From contig WRKE01000235.1 in assembly GCA_009778235.1 (NCBI GenBank), positions 1 through 8,135 on the forward strand: 8,135 nucleotides of DNA. Reading direction: 5' to 3'. Shown here piece after piece: positions 1 through 6,465 of the stretch. The notes under the pieces were generated by a model, which saw only the letters and a list, made by a program, of their open reading frames with translations, did not search any database and was not told the DNA's origin. The stretch comes from Pseudomonadota bacterium (GTDB taxonomy: Bacteria; Desulfobacterota; Desulfobulbia; Desulfobulbales; Desulfobulbaceae). The position numbers were made by a program, and so were the translations under genes. Numbering within the stretch: the first letter of the stretch is position 1; every line of letters begins with the position of its first letter.

Positions 1-2
1 CG

Positions 3-65
3 GTGCGCATGACCGAGGTGGACAGCCATCTGCTGGCCTGCGCCACCGGAGATGCCCATGCCTGA
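3..65 (+). CDS. C-terminal end of an unidentified upstream gene (partial)
   Basis: The third forward frame is open from the left edge and stops with TGA at 63-65. Its 20 visible residues end in LLACATGDAHA. The stop lies 8 nt inside mutM, so the two genes would be overlapping and co-directional, a common sign of a shared transcript. No domain or motif can be recognised in so short a tail, and I do not assign a function. The overlap, and the fact that the mutM Shine-Dalgarno sits inside this frame, are the only support. It could also be a chance open stretch. Confidence 0.4.
   Translation: MRMTEVDSHLLACATGDAHA
48..51 (+). promoter_or_regulatory. Ribosome binding site that fixes the mutM start at 58
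   Basis: GGAG at 48-51 lies 6 nt before the ATG at 58 but directly abuts the in-frame ATG at 52. Spacing therefore favours 58. This agrees with the enzyme's chemistry, which needs proline as residue 2. Confidence 0.7.
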
Positions 66-894
66 GTTGCCTGAGGTGGAAGTCACCCGACAGGGTCTGC
101 TCGACCATCTGCCCGGTCGAACCGTGACCGCCATCGCGGTCAGCGGTCTTCGGCTGCGAATCCCGATGCCGCTGGGCCTGTTGCACGAGCACATCCTTCA
201 ACGCCGCATCCAGACCCTCGACCGAAGGGCCAAATATCTGCTGATGCGGATGGACAGTGGCGCGGTCCTGGTCATCCACCTGGGCATGACCGGCAAGCTA
301 GGCCTGCACGAAGACGGCGCGGCGCGTCATCGCCACGATCATCTCATCCTGACTCTGGATAGCGGCCAGCAGGTACGCCTCAATGACAGCCGCCGATTCG
401 GGGCGGTGATGGTCTGGCCGGCGAAAGCGGCCCAGGAGGCTGAATGCGCTTTTTCCGCCAGGGAGGGGATCGAGCCGCTGGGCAGCGAATTCACGGCCAG
501 GCATCTGCACCGGCTCGCGGACCGCAGAATAGTGGCGGTCAAGTCGCTGCTCATGAATGGACGGCTCATTGCCGGCATCGGCAATATCTACGCCAACGAG
601 ATTCTGTTTGCCAGCCGCATCCACCCGGCGACTGAAGCGAGGCGCTTGACCGTGGCCGATTGGCGACGGGTTGTGGTCGAGTCCCAGCGGATCTTGCAAC
701 TGGCGATTGCCACCGGCGGCTCCACCATTGCCGACTTTCTTGGCGCTACCGGCCATCCCGGCTACTTCCAACTGCATTTTCAGGTGTACGGCCGCGAACG
801 TCTGCCGTGCCCGCGCTGCGGCCAAACCATCGTCAAAACCGTCTTGGCAGGCAGGGCCACCTACTCCTGCCCCGTTTGCCAGCCCGCCCCTTAA
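58..894 (+). CDS. mutM: Formamidopyrimidine-DNA glycosylase (Fpg/MutM)
   Basis: Base-excision repair enzyme that removes 8-oxoguanine and formamidopyrimidines and nicks the abasic site (bifunctional glycosylase/AP lyase, cytoplasmic). The 278-residue length is typical. Visible hallmarks: MPELPEVE at the N-terminus, with Pro2 the Schiff-base nucleophile and Glu3 the catalytic acid; conserved Lys59 in RRAKYL; HLGMTG; the NDSRRFG strand carrying the DNA-intercalating Arg and Phe; the helix-two-turn-helix GIGNIYANE; and a C-terminal CPRC...CPVC zinc finger with the conserved Arg in GRATYSCP. An in-frame ATG at 52 would bury the proline at position 4, so 58 is the functional start. It probably shares a transcript with the preceding gene, which it overlaps by 8 nt. 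It converges on the glrR-like gene. All key residues are present and nothing suggests decay. Confidence 0.97.
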   Translation: MPELPEVEVTRQGLLDHLPGRTVTAIAVSGLRLRIPMPLGLLHEHILQRRIQTLDRRAKYLLMRMDSGAVLVIHLGMTGKLGLHEDGAARHRHDHLILTLDSGQQVRLNDSRRFGAVMVWPAKAAQEAECAFSAREGIEPLGSEFTARHLHRLADRRIVAVKSLLMNGRLIAGIGNIYANEILFASRIHPATEARRLTVADWRRVVVESQRILQLAIATGGSTIADFLGATGHPGYFQLHFQVYGRERLPCPRCGQTIVKTVLAGRATYSCPVCQPAP

Positions 895-993
895 ATCGCC
901 GTCTCTTTTCCGCGACCGACGTTGCCCTTGTTTTTAGCGCACTTGTGCAGGAACAGGTCATGTCTGCCGCATTTTGGCGACAGGGGGCAATGA
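895..993. other. Convergent intergenic gap between mutM and the glrR-like gene
   Basis: This 99-bp stretch separates two converging genes. A short inverted repeat (TGTC at 961-964, GACA at 979-982, with GCC/GGC inside) and a GCAC-TT-GTGC mini-hairpin are visible. Neither is followed by a T-run on either strand, so I do not call a terminator. No gene is apparent. Confidence 0.5.
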
Positions 994-2343
994 TCAATCT
1001 TTGTACAGGGACGGCACGATATGATGCCGGTTCAGCAACTTGTAGAAGTCGGTGCGGTTACGCTGTGCCAGGCGGGCGGCCTGGGAGACGTTACCTTGGG
1101 TGGTTTGCAGCAACTGGATGAGATATTGCTGTTCAAACTGCCGCCGCGCCTCTGCCAGGGATAGAATCTTCTTTTGATGCTGCTTGATGGCGTCAAACAG
1201 CAAATCCTCGGTGATCAGGGAGGAGGTCGCCAGGGCCACCGCATTTTCGATCACATTGTACATCTGTCTGATATTGCCAGGCCATTCGGCCTCGACCAGG
1301 ATCTTCATGGCCTCGGGCGTGAACCGCTTCTCCTGGCTATCCTGCTTTTTGGTGAGAATGCCGACGAAATGTTCGGCCAGCAAGGGAATGTCCTCTTTGC
1401 GTTTGTGCAGGGGGGGAAGCTCCAGACTGACCACGTTCAGCCGATAGAACAGGTCTTCGCGGAAGGTGTTTTCGCGGATGGCCTCTTCCAGGTTATTGTG
1501 GGTGGCCGAGATGATCCGCACATTGACCGGCACCGGCCGGGGGCTGCCCACCGGACGAATCTGCCGATCTTGAAGCACCCGCAGCAGCTTGACCTGGATG
1601 CGCAGGGGCATGTCCCCGATTTCATCGAGGAAAAGCGTGCCGTTATCCGCCGATTGAAACAGCCCTGCATAACTCTTGACCGCGCCGGTGAACGATCCCT
1701 TGACATGGCCAAACAGCTCGGATTCCAGCAAGGATTCGGGAATTGCCGTGCAATTCACCGGGATAAAGGGGCCGTGGCGGTATTGGCTGGCCCGGTGGAT
1801 GGCAATGGCGAGCAGCTCCTTGCCAGTGCCGCTCTCTCCCCGGATGAGCACGGTGGAATCGGTTTCGGCCACCAGCTTGGCACGGGAAAGCAACTCCTCC
1901 ATGACCGCGCTCTGGCTGATGATGTCCTGCCTCCATTCTTCGCGGCTTTCAGGGGCATCACCGGCGCCCCCGCAGGTCATCTCGATGGCCTTGGCGATTT
2001 CCTGAAGCAGAATGGCCCCTTCGATCGGTTTGGTCAGGAATGAAAAGACCCCCTGCCTGGTGGCCTCGACCGCTTCGGGGATGGAGCCATGGGCGGTAAT
2101 GATGATCACCGGCACCGACTTGTTGAGCGAGCGGACCGCCTCGAACAGGGCCATGCCGTCTATGCCCGGCATCCGCAGGTCAGTGAGCACCACCTCGGGC
2201 TTGAATGCAGAGAAGGTGGCCAGGGCCTCCTCGCCGCTGGATGCAACCGCTACCTGGTAATTTTTGCTTTCAAGTCGCAGTTTCCACAAACGAAGCAAAT
2301 CGGCCTCGTCGTCAACCAATAGAATCTTGTATTGACGCCCCAT
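994..2343 (-). CDS. glrR: Sigma-54-dependent response regulator, GlrR/QseF-like
   Basis: A 449-residue NtrC-class transcription activator with three domains. The receiver domain (about 5-120) has acidic Asp11/Asp12, phosphoacceptor Asp55, Thr83 and Lys105. The AAA+ sigma-54 interaction domain (about 145-365) has Walker A GESGTGKE at 169-176, the sigma-54 contact loop GSFTGA at 216-221, Walker B FLDE ending at 241, the arginine-finger segment FREDLFYRL and sensor II WPGNIRQ. A Fis-type helix-turn-helix lies at about 415-441 (GNVSQAARLAQRNRTDFYKLL). TAHGSIPEA, QGVFSFLTKP and the C-terminal NRTDFYKLLNRH closely resemble what I recall of E. coli GlrR. It starts 1 nt after the lipoprotein gene and is last in the operon, so it should be phosphorylated by the adjacent kinase. 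The contact loop has Ser where the consensus GAFTGA has Ala. Known GlrR activates a small-RNA promoter controlling amino-sugar synthesis; the target here is unknown. Confidence 0.93.
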   Translation of the reverse strand: MGRQYKILLVDDEADLLRLWKLRLESKNYQVAVASSGEEALATFSAFKPEVVLTDLRMPGIDGMALFEAVRSLNKSVPVIIITAHGSIPEAVEATRQGVFSFLTKPIEGAILLQEIAKAIEMTCGGAGDAPESREEWRQDIISQSAVMEELLSRAKLVAETDSTVLIRGESGTGKELLAIAIHRASQYRHGPFIPVNCTAIPESLLESELFGHVKGSFTGAVKSYAGLFQSADNGTLFLDEIGDMPLRIQVKLLRVLQDRQIRPVGSPRPVPVNVRIISATHNNLEEAIRENTFREDLFYRLNVVSLELPPLHKRKEDIPLLAEHFVGILTKKQDSQEKRFTPEAMKILVEAEWPGNIRQMYNVIENAVALATSSLITEDLLFDAIKQHQKKILSLAEARRQFEQQYLIQLLQTTQGNVSQAARLAQRNRTDFYKLLNRHHIVPSLYKD

Positions 2344-2344
2344 A

Positions 2345-2929
2345 TTATCGTTCTCTGTTTTTGATGATATTCTCGATGTTTTTCAGCTGTTCAATCTGCT
2401 GCTGCAATCCATTGATCCGTTCCTGATCCTGGGCTGAGCTTTTTTCCAGGGCATCGATCCGCTCCAGCAAACCCCTGTTTTCAGCTTCCAGCTCTTCTTT
2501 CTCTTCTTTCACATCCAAATTTTTATTGTTTTGCGCCCATTTCCCTACTTTTTCCTGATCCAGCCGCTGCAGCAACTGCACAAGCCCTTTCAGGCTGGGC
2601 GCGCTCTCCGGCTGGGCCTTGATATAGCGGACCAGCGCCTCCAGCCCTCCTTTGAACTGCTTGTAGGTCGCCAGTTGATGCAGGCTTAAGCACAGCAAGG
2701 GGGATGGTTCGGCATCTTTGGATCGGGTCACATCGGCAAAAGCGGCCTTATAGGCATTGTTGAACTCTTTACGGGAAAATTTCTTGTCCGAAGCATAACA
2801 TGCAAGGATCTCATCTGTTTCCGTTGCCCGGACCGTGATGATCTCTTTTGGCGGTTCAGGCTCCTTGCCAGCACAACCACTCAACATCAAACCCGCAATC
2901 AAGATAGACACCCAATACGCTTTTCTCAT
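2345..2929 (-). CDS. qseG: QseG-like outer-membrane lipoprotein of the kinase/regulator operon
   Basis: A 194-residue lipoprotein. A positively charged start and hydrophobic stretch lead to lipobox LSGC, placing the lipidated cysteine at residue 19. The following Ala-Gly lacks the Asp+2 inner-membrane retention signal, so sorting to the outer membrane is expected. The middle holds a conserved-looking helical region with cysteines (about 40-110). The last about 55 residues are strongly charged with heptad-like spacing and predict a coiled coil. The start overlaps the kinase stop (ATGA), and the regulator begins 1 nt after its stop. Its position between kinase and regulator is that of enterobacterial QseG, the partner lipoprotein of GlrK. 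It is somewhat shorter than I recall E. coli QseG to be. Assignment rests mainly on gene order, lipobox and coiled coil; direct sequence identity could not be tested. Confidence 0.72.
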   Translation of the reverse strand: MRKAYWVSILIAGLMLSGCAGKEPEPPKEIITVRATETDEILACYASDKKFSRKEFNNAYKAAFADVTRSKDAEPSPLLCLSLHQLATYKQFKGGLEALVRYIKAQPESAPSLKGLVQLLQRLDQEKVGKWAQNNKNLDVKEEKEELEAENRGLLERIDALEKSSAQDQERINGLQQQIEQLKNIENIIKNRER

Positions 2930-4386
2930 GACGACTCATCCTGGCCGCACGGCATGACCACTTCAAAACGCGCCCCTTGTTCGCTGGGGAGCAACCGAAG
3001 CGTTCCACCGCTGTTCTGAATATACTCTTTACTTATTGCAAGCCCCAAGCCAGACCCCTTCACCACAGACCGATTTTTCTGTTGCCCCTGAAAAAAAGGA
3101 AGAAAAATCTGCGCCCTGTCTTCTTCGCTGATGCCGGGTCCGCTGTCTTCAACAATCAGCCGCAGTATCTGCCCCTTCCGCCGCATCACAATGCCGATCT
3201 CTCCATCATCCTGAGTGAATTTGACGGCATTGGCAAGGAGATTATCAAGCACTGTCTTCAGTTGATTTGGATTGGCGTTGACCCGCACCGGCAACAGTTC
3301 CATTCTCAAATGAATATTCCTGGCCAGCATGGCGTTCCGGTGATCTTCCGCCACGTCGGTCATCAGCGCATCGACCCGGACATCCTGAAAGTCGAGCGGC
3401 ATTTCCTTGGCCTGCGCCATGTTGAAGTCAAGGATGTTCTGAATGAGTTTCTGTAATTTGCTGCAATTGTGGTCGAGAATGCCCACCACCTCGACTTGCT
3501 GGTCGTTCAGCGAACCGACCAAGCCATCTTTGAGCAATCCCGCTCCTTCCTTGATCGAGGATAAGGGGGTCTTCAATTCATGGGAAATGTGGGCCAGCAT
3601 CCGCACTTTCTCCCGATCCAGGGTGTTCAGGCGCTTGCGTAGCCAATCAAGCTTCTCGCCGATCGTCTCCAGATCCCGGGGGCCCGAGACCACGATCGGG
3701 GTGGCGAAATCACCCTCGCCCAAGCGCTCGATGCCCTGGTCCAGCTGGCTGATTGGTTTGTTGATCAGGGACATGAACAAGACCACCAGTAGCACACTGA
3801 AGCCGATCAACCCCGAGATCTGCCAGGCAAGGGTGGTCTTGTTGCTTTGTGCCTGTTGCTTGAGGGCATCGACTTCCTTGATCATCATGCTGTTGCTTGA
3901 CCGCTCCAGCCGATCCACCAACGATCCGATCTCATTATAGCCGGCAAGCGCCTTTTCCTGCCTGCTTTTTCTTTCAGCTTTGGTGCCATGGAGACCTGTC
4001 AACGCCTCGACCAGGAGCCGCTCCTTGTGCTGAAGCTGCTCGATCAGCCCTGCCAGGTCGTTATTGACATTCAGAACGGCAAACTGGCTCAGCAGATCAT
4101 CAATCTCCCGATGCCTGGCAGTGACATCCTCGAGATGCTCGCTTTCACCCAACACCAAGAAGAGCCGTGCTGAGCGCTCCTCACGATTGAGCAGCTCCGC
4201 CACCTTTCGACAATTGTCAATCCGGCCCGCGGAGCGGAACACCGCCACCGCGCTTTGCTGAACCAAACCGTCGAGAATCTGGATCGCACTGCCCAAGGCC
4301 ACGATCAGGGGCAGGACGACAAAAATAAAACCGGTGAGCAGGAGCGAGGGAAATGATCGGGGGTGATAGATTCTATTCACGGGCAT
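2926..4386 (-). CDS. glrK: Membrane sensor histidine kinase, GlrK/QseE-like
   Basis: A 486-residue inner-membrane kinase. Transmembrane helix 1 is at about 14-36 and helix 2 at about 188-208. They enclose a roughly 150-residue, mostly helical periplasmic sensor rich in charged coiled-coil segments. A HAMP linker (about 209-260, starting NKPISQLDQGIERLGEGDF) leads to the dimerisation/phosphoacceptor helix MLAHISHELKTPLSSIKEG with His269. The ATPase domain shows N-box DNLLANAVKFT (Asn382, Asn386), G1 DSGPGI (Asp414) and G2 GSGLGLA at 444-450. All catalytic residues are present. The ATG shares its A with the VanZ-like stop (TAATG), suggesting translational coupling, and its own stop overlaps the lipoprotein start. 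By family knowledge it phosphorylates the GlrR-type regulator two genes downstream and answers to envelope conditions. The signal is not evident from sequence. Start at 4386 is the first ATG and keeps the coupling. Confidence 0.9.
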   Translation of the reverse strand: MPVNRIYHPRSFPSLLLTGFIFVVLPLIVALGSAIQILDGLVQQSAVAVFRSAGRIDNCRKVAELLNREERSARLFLVLGESEHLEDVTARHREIDDLLSQFAVLNVNNDLAGLIEQLQHKERLLVEALTGLHGTKAERKSRQEKALAGYNEIGSLVDRLERSSNSMMIKEVDALKQQAQSNKTTLAWQISGLIGFSVLLVVLFMSLINKPISQLDQGIERLGEGDFATPIVVSGPRDLETIGEKLDWLRKRLNTLDREKVRMLAHISHELKTPLSSIKEGAGLLKDGLVGSLNDQQVEVVGILDHNCSKLQKLIQNILDFNMAQAKEMPLDFQDVRVDALMTDVAEDHRNAMLARNIHLRMELLPVRVNANPNQLKTVLDNLLANAVKFTQDDGEIGIVMRRKGQILRLIVEDSGPGISEEDRAQIFLPFFQGQQKNRSVVKGSGLGLAISKEYIQNSGGTLRLLPSEQGARFEVVMPCGQDESS

Positions 4387-5402
4387 TACCTGTCGAGATA
4401 GATGTGATCAAGATAAATTACCTGCGGCCGGGGCTGACGGACGACGAACAGGCCAAAACCTTCGATATGCTCCATATCCATGGTCCGGCCCTCGGGACTC
4501 GCCTTGACCTTGTCCAATGCAATCACCAGATCGTTCCATCCCGGTACCAGCGTAAAGGCTTGATGGAAACGATCCTGGTATTCCATGCCGTGCGCCCTGT
4601 GGTGGATGTCATGGATGCGGGTGTTGAGCTTCAGTTGAGCGGCATCGGGATTGTAGACGCTGAAATGTAAGGTTTGGTAACCGCTCCAGTCCCGGGGAAA
4701 ATGGATTAGAGCAATCCCCGAATATGCATCCGTTGACAGCTCAAGTCGTGCTGCCTGACTCCCATGCCGGACATATTCGCGCGTAAGCCGCAGCGGCGAA
4801 CCATTGTTCCAGCGGTCACATTCAAACATTGTTTCGAAATCGGTTAACACCGGGAACTGAAGACGGGCTGCGGATTCGTCGAACAGCGCCCGAGCCAGCG
4901 GCCAGGCCGCCAACCCCAGCAACACGAACACCCCTACCTGTAACACGGCCTGCCGCCAGCGCAAGCCAAACAATCTCGGCCGGATGAAAAAGGCAAAGGC
5001 GGTCAGGCAGCCGAGCTGGTTGCGCAGAACATCGAAGATATCCGGGGAGCGTCCGTCGACCAACATCTGCATGAACTCCACCGTCGTACCGAGCAGCAAG
5101 ACCAAGGTGAACATCGCTGCAAAAAAGGGGAAAGAGGAAGTTGGCTTGCCTTTTTTGCGCCAGATATCATGGGCCCAGCAGGTGAACACCAAGAAGTAGA
5201 GGAAGTGCCCCAGATCCCAGGCCGCATGAAGGGAGCGGGGCGAAAGATATTCCGGCGCGCCCCAAAAGAAAAATGGTGCGCCGACCAACAAGGCTGTCGC
5301 CATGAACAGACGGGCCCGCTGGCGACCTTGATCCAGCAATTCGCGAAAAAAACCATACCCGCGCCCTCGACCACTCCAAACCACGGCCATCGCCTTGCCC
5401 AT
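4386..5402 (-). CDS. VanZ-like membrane protein with C-terminal beta-sandwich (carbohydrate-binding-like) domain
   Basis: A 338-residue protein heading the operon. The N-terminal half resembles VanZ, with hydrophobic segments at about 32-48, 64-78, 91-113, 130-143 and 152-172. It carries the family-type signature VEFMQMLVDGR followed by DIFDVLRNQLG (Glu109, Gln112, Arg118, Asp121, Asp124, Asn128). The C-terminal half (about 180-338) is soluble and likely periplasmic. It is rich in alternating strands and aromatic residues and has a jelly-roll carbohydrate-binding look (FETMFECDRWNNG near its start, IYLDHIYLDR at its end). VanZ proteins are linked to envelope lipid or glycopeptide phenotypes, but no enzymatic role is established. 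A TTG at 5420 would add six residues but has no ribosome site. The ATG at 5402 has a weak GAAG upstream, so it is preferred. The stop overlaps the kinase start, so it may act as a sensory partner. That role is inference. Confidence 0.8.
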   Translation of the reverse strand: MGKAMAVVWSGRGRGYGFFRELLDQGRQRARLFMATALLVGAPFFFWGAPEYLSPRSLHAAWDLGHFLYFLVFTCWAHDIWRKKGKPTSSFPFFAAMFTLVLLLGTTVEFMQMLVDGRSPDIFDVLRNQLGCLTAFAFFIRPRLFGLRWRQAVLQVGVFVLLGLAAWPLARALFDESAARLQFPVLTDFETMFECDRWNNGSPLRLTREYVRHGSQAARLELSTDAYSGIALIHFPRDWSGYQTLHFSVYNPDAAQLKLNTRIHDIHHRAHGMEYQDRFHQAFTLVPGWNDLVIALDKVKASPEGRTMDMEHIEGFGLFVVRQPRPQVIYLDHIYLDR

Positions 5403-5531
5403 ATTGATATCTTCAAACAATATTAATGAGTTAGTAAAATTTCACCCGCGGCCAATGGCGCGGAATCATCCTGGTACGCCCCACTCGAAAAAATCATCAT
5501 GCCTTGTTGCCTACTTTTGCGGCATTATGAC

Positions 5532-5561
5532 TTGACCTTGATAATTATTTTCACCTATCAT
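5532..5561 (+). promoter_or_regulatory. Sigma-70-type promoter for the comEA-like gene
   Basis: TTGACC at 5532-5537 (5 of 6 matches to TTGACA) and TATCAT at 5556-5561 (5 of 6 to TATAAT) are 18 bp apart. Transcription would start near 5568, leaving a leader of about 40 nt before the GTG at 5609. Confidence 0.6.
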
Positions 5562-5597
5562 GAACCTGTCCCATCCTTTTCTCTCTCACTTCAAGCC

Positions 5598-5604
5598 AAG
5601 GAGG
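5598..5604 (+). promoter_or_regulatory. Strong Shine-Dalgarno that decides a GTG start
   Basis: AAGGAGG at 5598-5604 is a full-strength ribosome site 4 nt before the GTG at 5609. No ATG is suitably placed, so the GTG start is well supported. Confidence 0.8.
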
Positions 5605-5608
5605 TTCT

Positions 5609-5863
5609 GTGAAAAAGTTGTATTTAGCCATCGTATTTATTCTCTGCCTCGTCACCGCCGCCTTTGCCAAGGTCAACATCAACACCGCCACCGCGGACGA
5701 ATTGGCGGCCCTCAACGGAATAGGCAAGGTCAAGGCAGAGGCCATTGTCGCCTATCGAACCGAAAACGGAAAATTCCAAACCGCTGACGATCTGATCAAG
5801 GTAAAAGGGATCGGCAGTAAAATCATTGAAAAAATCAGGTCAGAAATCACCACTGACGAATAA
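5609..5863 (+). CDS. ComEA-family helix-hairpin-helix protein, secreted
   Basis: An 84-residue protein with a Sec signal peptide (MKKLYLAIVFILCLVTAAFA, likely cleavage after Ala20). A single compact ComEA-type domain follows: VNINTATADELAALNGIGKVKA, then a second hairpin DLIKVKGIGSKIIEKI. The two GIG turns are the non-specific DNA-backbone contacts of helix-hairpin-helix modules. In Gram-negatives such small proteins bind incoming DNA in the periplasm during transformation, but close paralogues exist without proven competence roles. No comEC, pilin or other competence gene lies in this window, so a DNA-uptake role is only a family-based expectation. It begins with GTG after a strong ribosome site, has its own promoter, and is divergent from the VanZ-led operon. 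Length and motifs are complete. Confidence 0.9.
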   Translation: MKKLYLAIVFILCLVTAAFAKVNINTATADELAALNGIGKVKAEAIVAYRTENGKFQTADDLIKVKGIGSKIIEKIRSEITTDE

Positions 5864-5870
5864 TTCCCAA

Positions 5871-5944
5871 GGCCGCACACCCGCCCGTTGTTGCCCCTCC
5901 CGACGTGCGGGTGCGGCCATTCGGCTGCCCGACATCATCTTTTT
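5871..5944 (+). terminator. Possible terminator after the comEA-like gene, with two alternative hairpins
   Basis: Beginning 7 nt after the stop, GGCCGCAC-AC-CCGC (5871-5884) pairs with GCGGGTGCGGCC (5907-5918), a 12-bp GC-rich stem with a 2-nt bulge and 22-nt loop. The second arm can instead pair with GGCTGCCCG at 5923-5931 to form a shorter hairpin (5908-5931). Five T residues at 5940-5944 follow the second hairpin at 8 nt. The T-run is not adjacent, so this is not a textbook intrinsic terminator. Confidence 0.45.
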
Positions 5945-6264
5945 CCTGAAAATACAAAGAAATAAATCTGGAATACTCTGCGAAGAAACTCTGTTGCCAA
6001 CCAGGTTTTTGACTCGCTCGACACCGCGACCAACCATGCTGAACTTGGCTTGGCGGAAATAGCTGCAAACAAAAAAAGTTGTCAGCAAGCTAGCCAATCG
6101 GCCAGGAATCCGTGACATCTTGAAAACGAAATAGAATGAGGGGGCCGACCCTCCTTTGAAGCGAACCATCTGGTACTCCTAGGATTTTCCGCCAGTCACC
6201 CTGCCGTTTCAGCCGAAATATCCCCCTTCCGCTCAAAGTTTCGAGGTTTTCTCTCTATCTTTTC
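5945..6264. other. Intergenic stretch with no convincing gene
   Basis: I see no supported gene here. A start-less forward open stretch (5966-6112, 49 codons) reads like a protein fragment (for example SLDTATNHAELGLAEIAANKK) and ends at TGA 6113-6115. It could be a decayed gene. A minus-strand frame from ATG 6169 to 5840 has a passable AGGAG upstream, but it overlaps the end of the comEA-like gene and the hairpins there, and has unconvincing composition. The 12-mer AAGCGAACCATC at 6159-6170 recurs at 6407-6418. Confidence 0.4.
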
Positions 6265-6294
6265 TTGGCTAATTCTCCCCAAACGAGTTAAAAT
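6265..6294 (+). promoter_or_regulatory. Candidate sigma-70 promoter for the MshEN membrane protein gene
   Basis: TTGGCT at 6265-6270 (4 of 6) and TAAAAT at 6289-6294 (5 of 6) are separated by 18 bp. A start near 6301 would leave a long leader of about 165 nt before the gene at 6466. The -10 box lies in the left arm of the hairpin annotated next. Confidence 0.4.
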
Positions 6295-6324
6295 ATCATT
6301 TAGAACAATGATTATGATTTTAAC
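6287..6324. repeat. AT-rich inverted repeat overlapping a candidate -10 box
   Basis: GTTAAAATATCATT at 6287-6300 pairs with AATGAT (6307-6312) and ATTTTAAC (6317-6324). This gives 14 base pairs with a 6-nt loop (TAGAAC) and a 4-nt bulge (6313-6316). It could be an operator dyad or a transcript hairpin. It is too far from any upstream stop and lacks a T-run, so it is not called a terminator. Confidence 0.45.
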
Positions 6325-6465
6325 GGATCTGGAGTACGTCTGCCGCCGCATCCCGGCCAGAGTTGGAGCCGTTCTTGTCCTCCATGGATGGACTCAACTG
6401 ACGGAAAAGCGAACCATCATACGCGCAACAGGTTCAATATTCATGGTTTTTTACGGAGCATGGTC

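Larger units (their letters stand above)
5403..5608. promoter_or_regulatory. Divergent promoter region between the VanZ-led operon and the comEA-like gene
   Basis: About 200 bp drive transcription both ways. The rightward promoter is annotated separately. For the leftward operon an AT-rich tract at 5410-5442 is the likely core promoter, but no confident -35/-10 pair could be chosen. A GC-rich inverted repeat at 5446-5463 (CCGC...GCC-AAT-GGC-GCGG, one bulged base) lies just upstream of that tract and could be an operator or just a hairpin. No sigma-54 GG-N10-GC element was seen here on either strand. Confidence 0.45.

Noticed and set aside
52..57. ATG at 52 as the start of mutM
   Set aside because: It would place the nucleophilic proline at position 4 and leaves no spacing to the GGAG. 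The ATG at 58 fits both enzyme chemistry and the ribosome site.
961..982. TGTC...GACA inverted repeat downstream of glrR, resembling the known GlrR site
   Set aside because: The half-sites are 14 bp apart, not 10, and they lie at the 3' ends of two converging genes, where an activator site makes little sense.
1174..2043. Long forward open frame (289 codons) antisense to the regulator gene
   Set aside because: It is the complement of a clear GlrR-like coding sequence with all catalytic motifs; the antisense frame shows no motif of its own.
5840..6169. 109-codon minus-strand frame with an AGGAG six bases before its ATG
   Set aside because: It runs through the GC-rich hairpins after the comEA-like gene and into that gene's 3' end. 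Its composition is unlike a folded protein, and no motif is recognisable.
6401..6440. GGAAAAGCGAACCATC resembling the start of a GEMM c-di-GMP riboswitch
   Set aside because: The second conserved block (GGGACGCAAAGCC-like) and the supporting stems are missing, so the resemblance is superficial.
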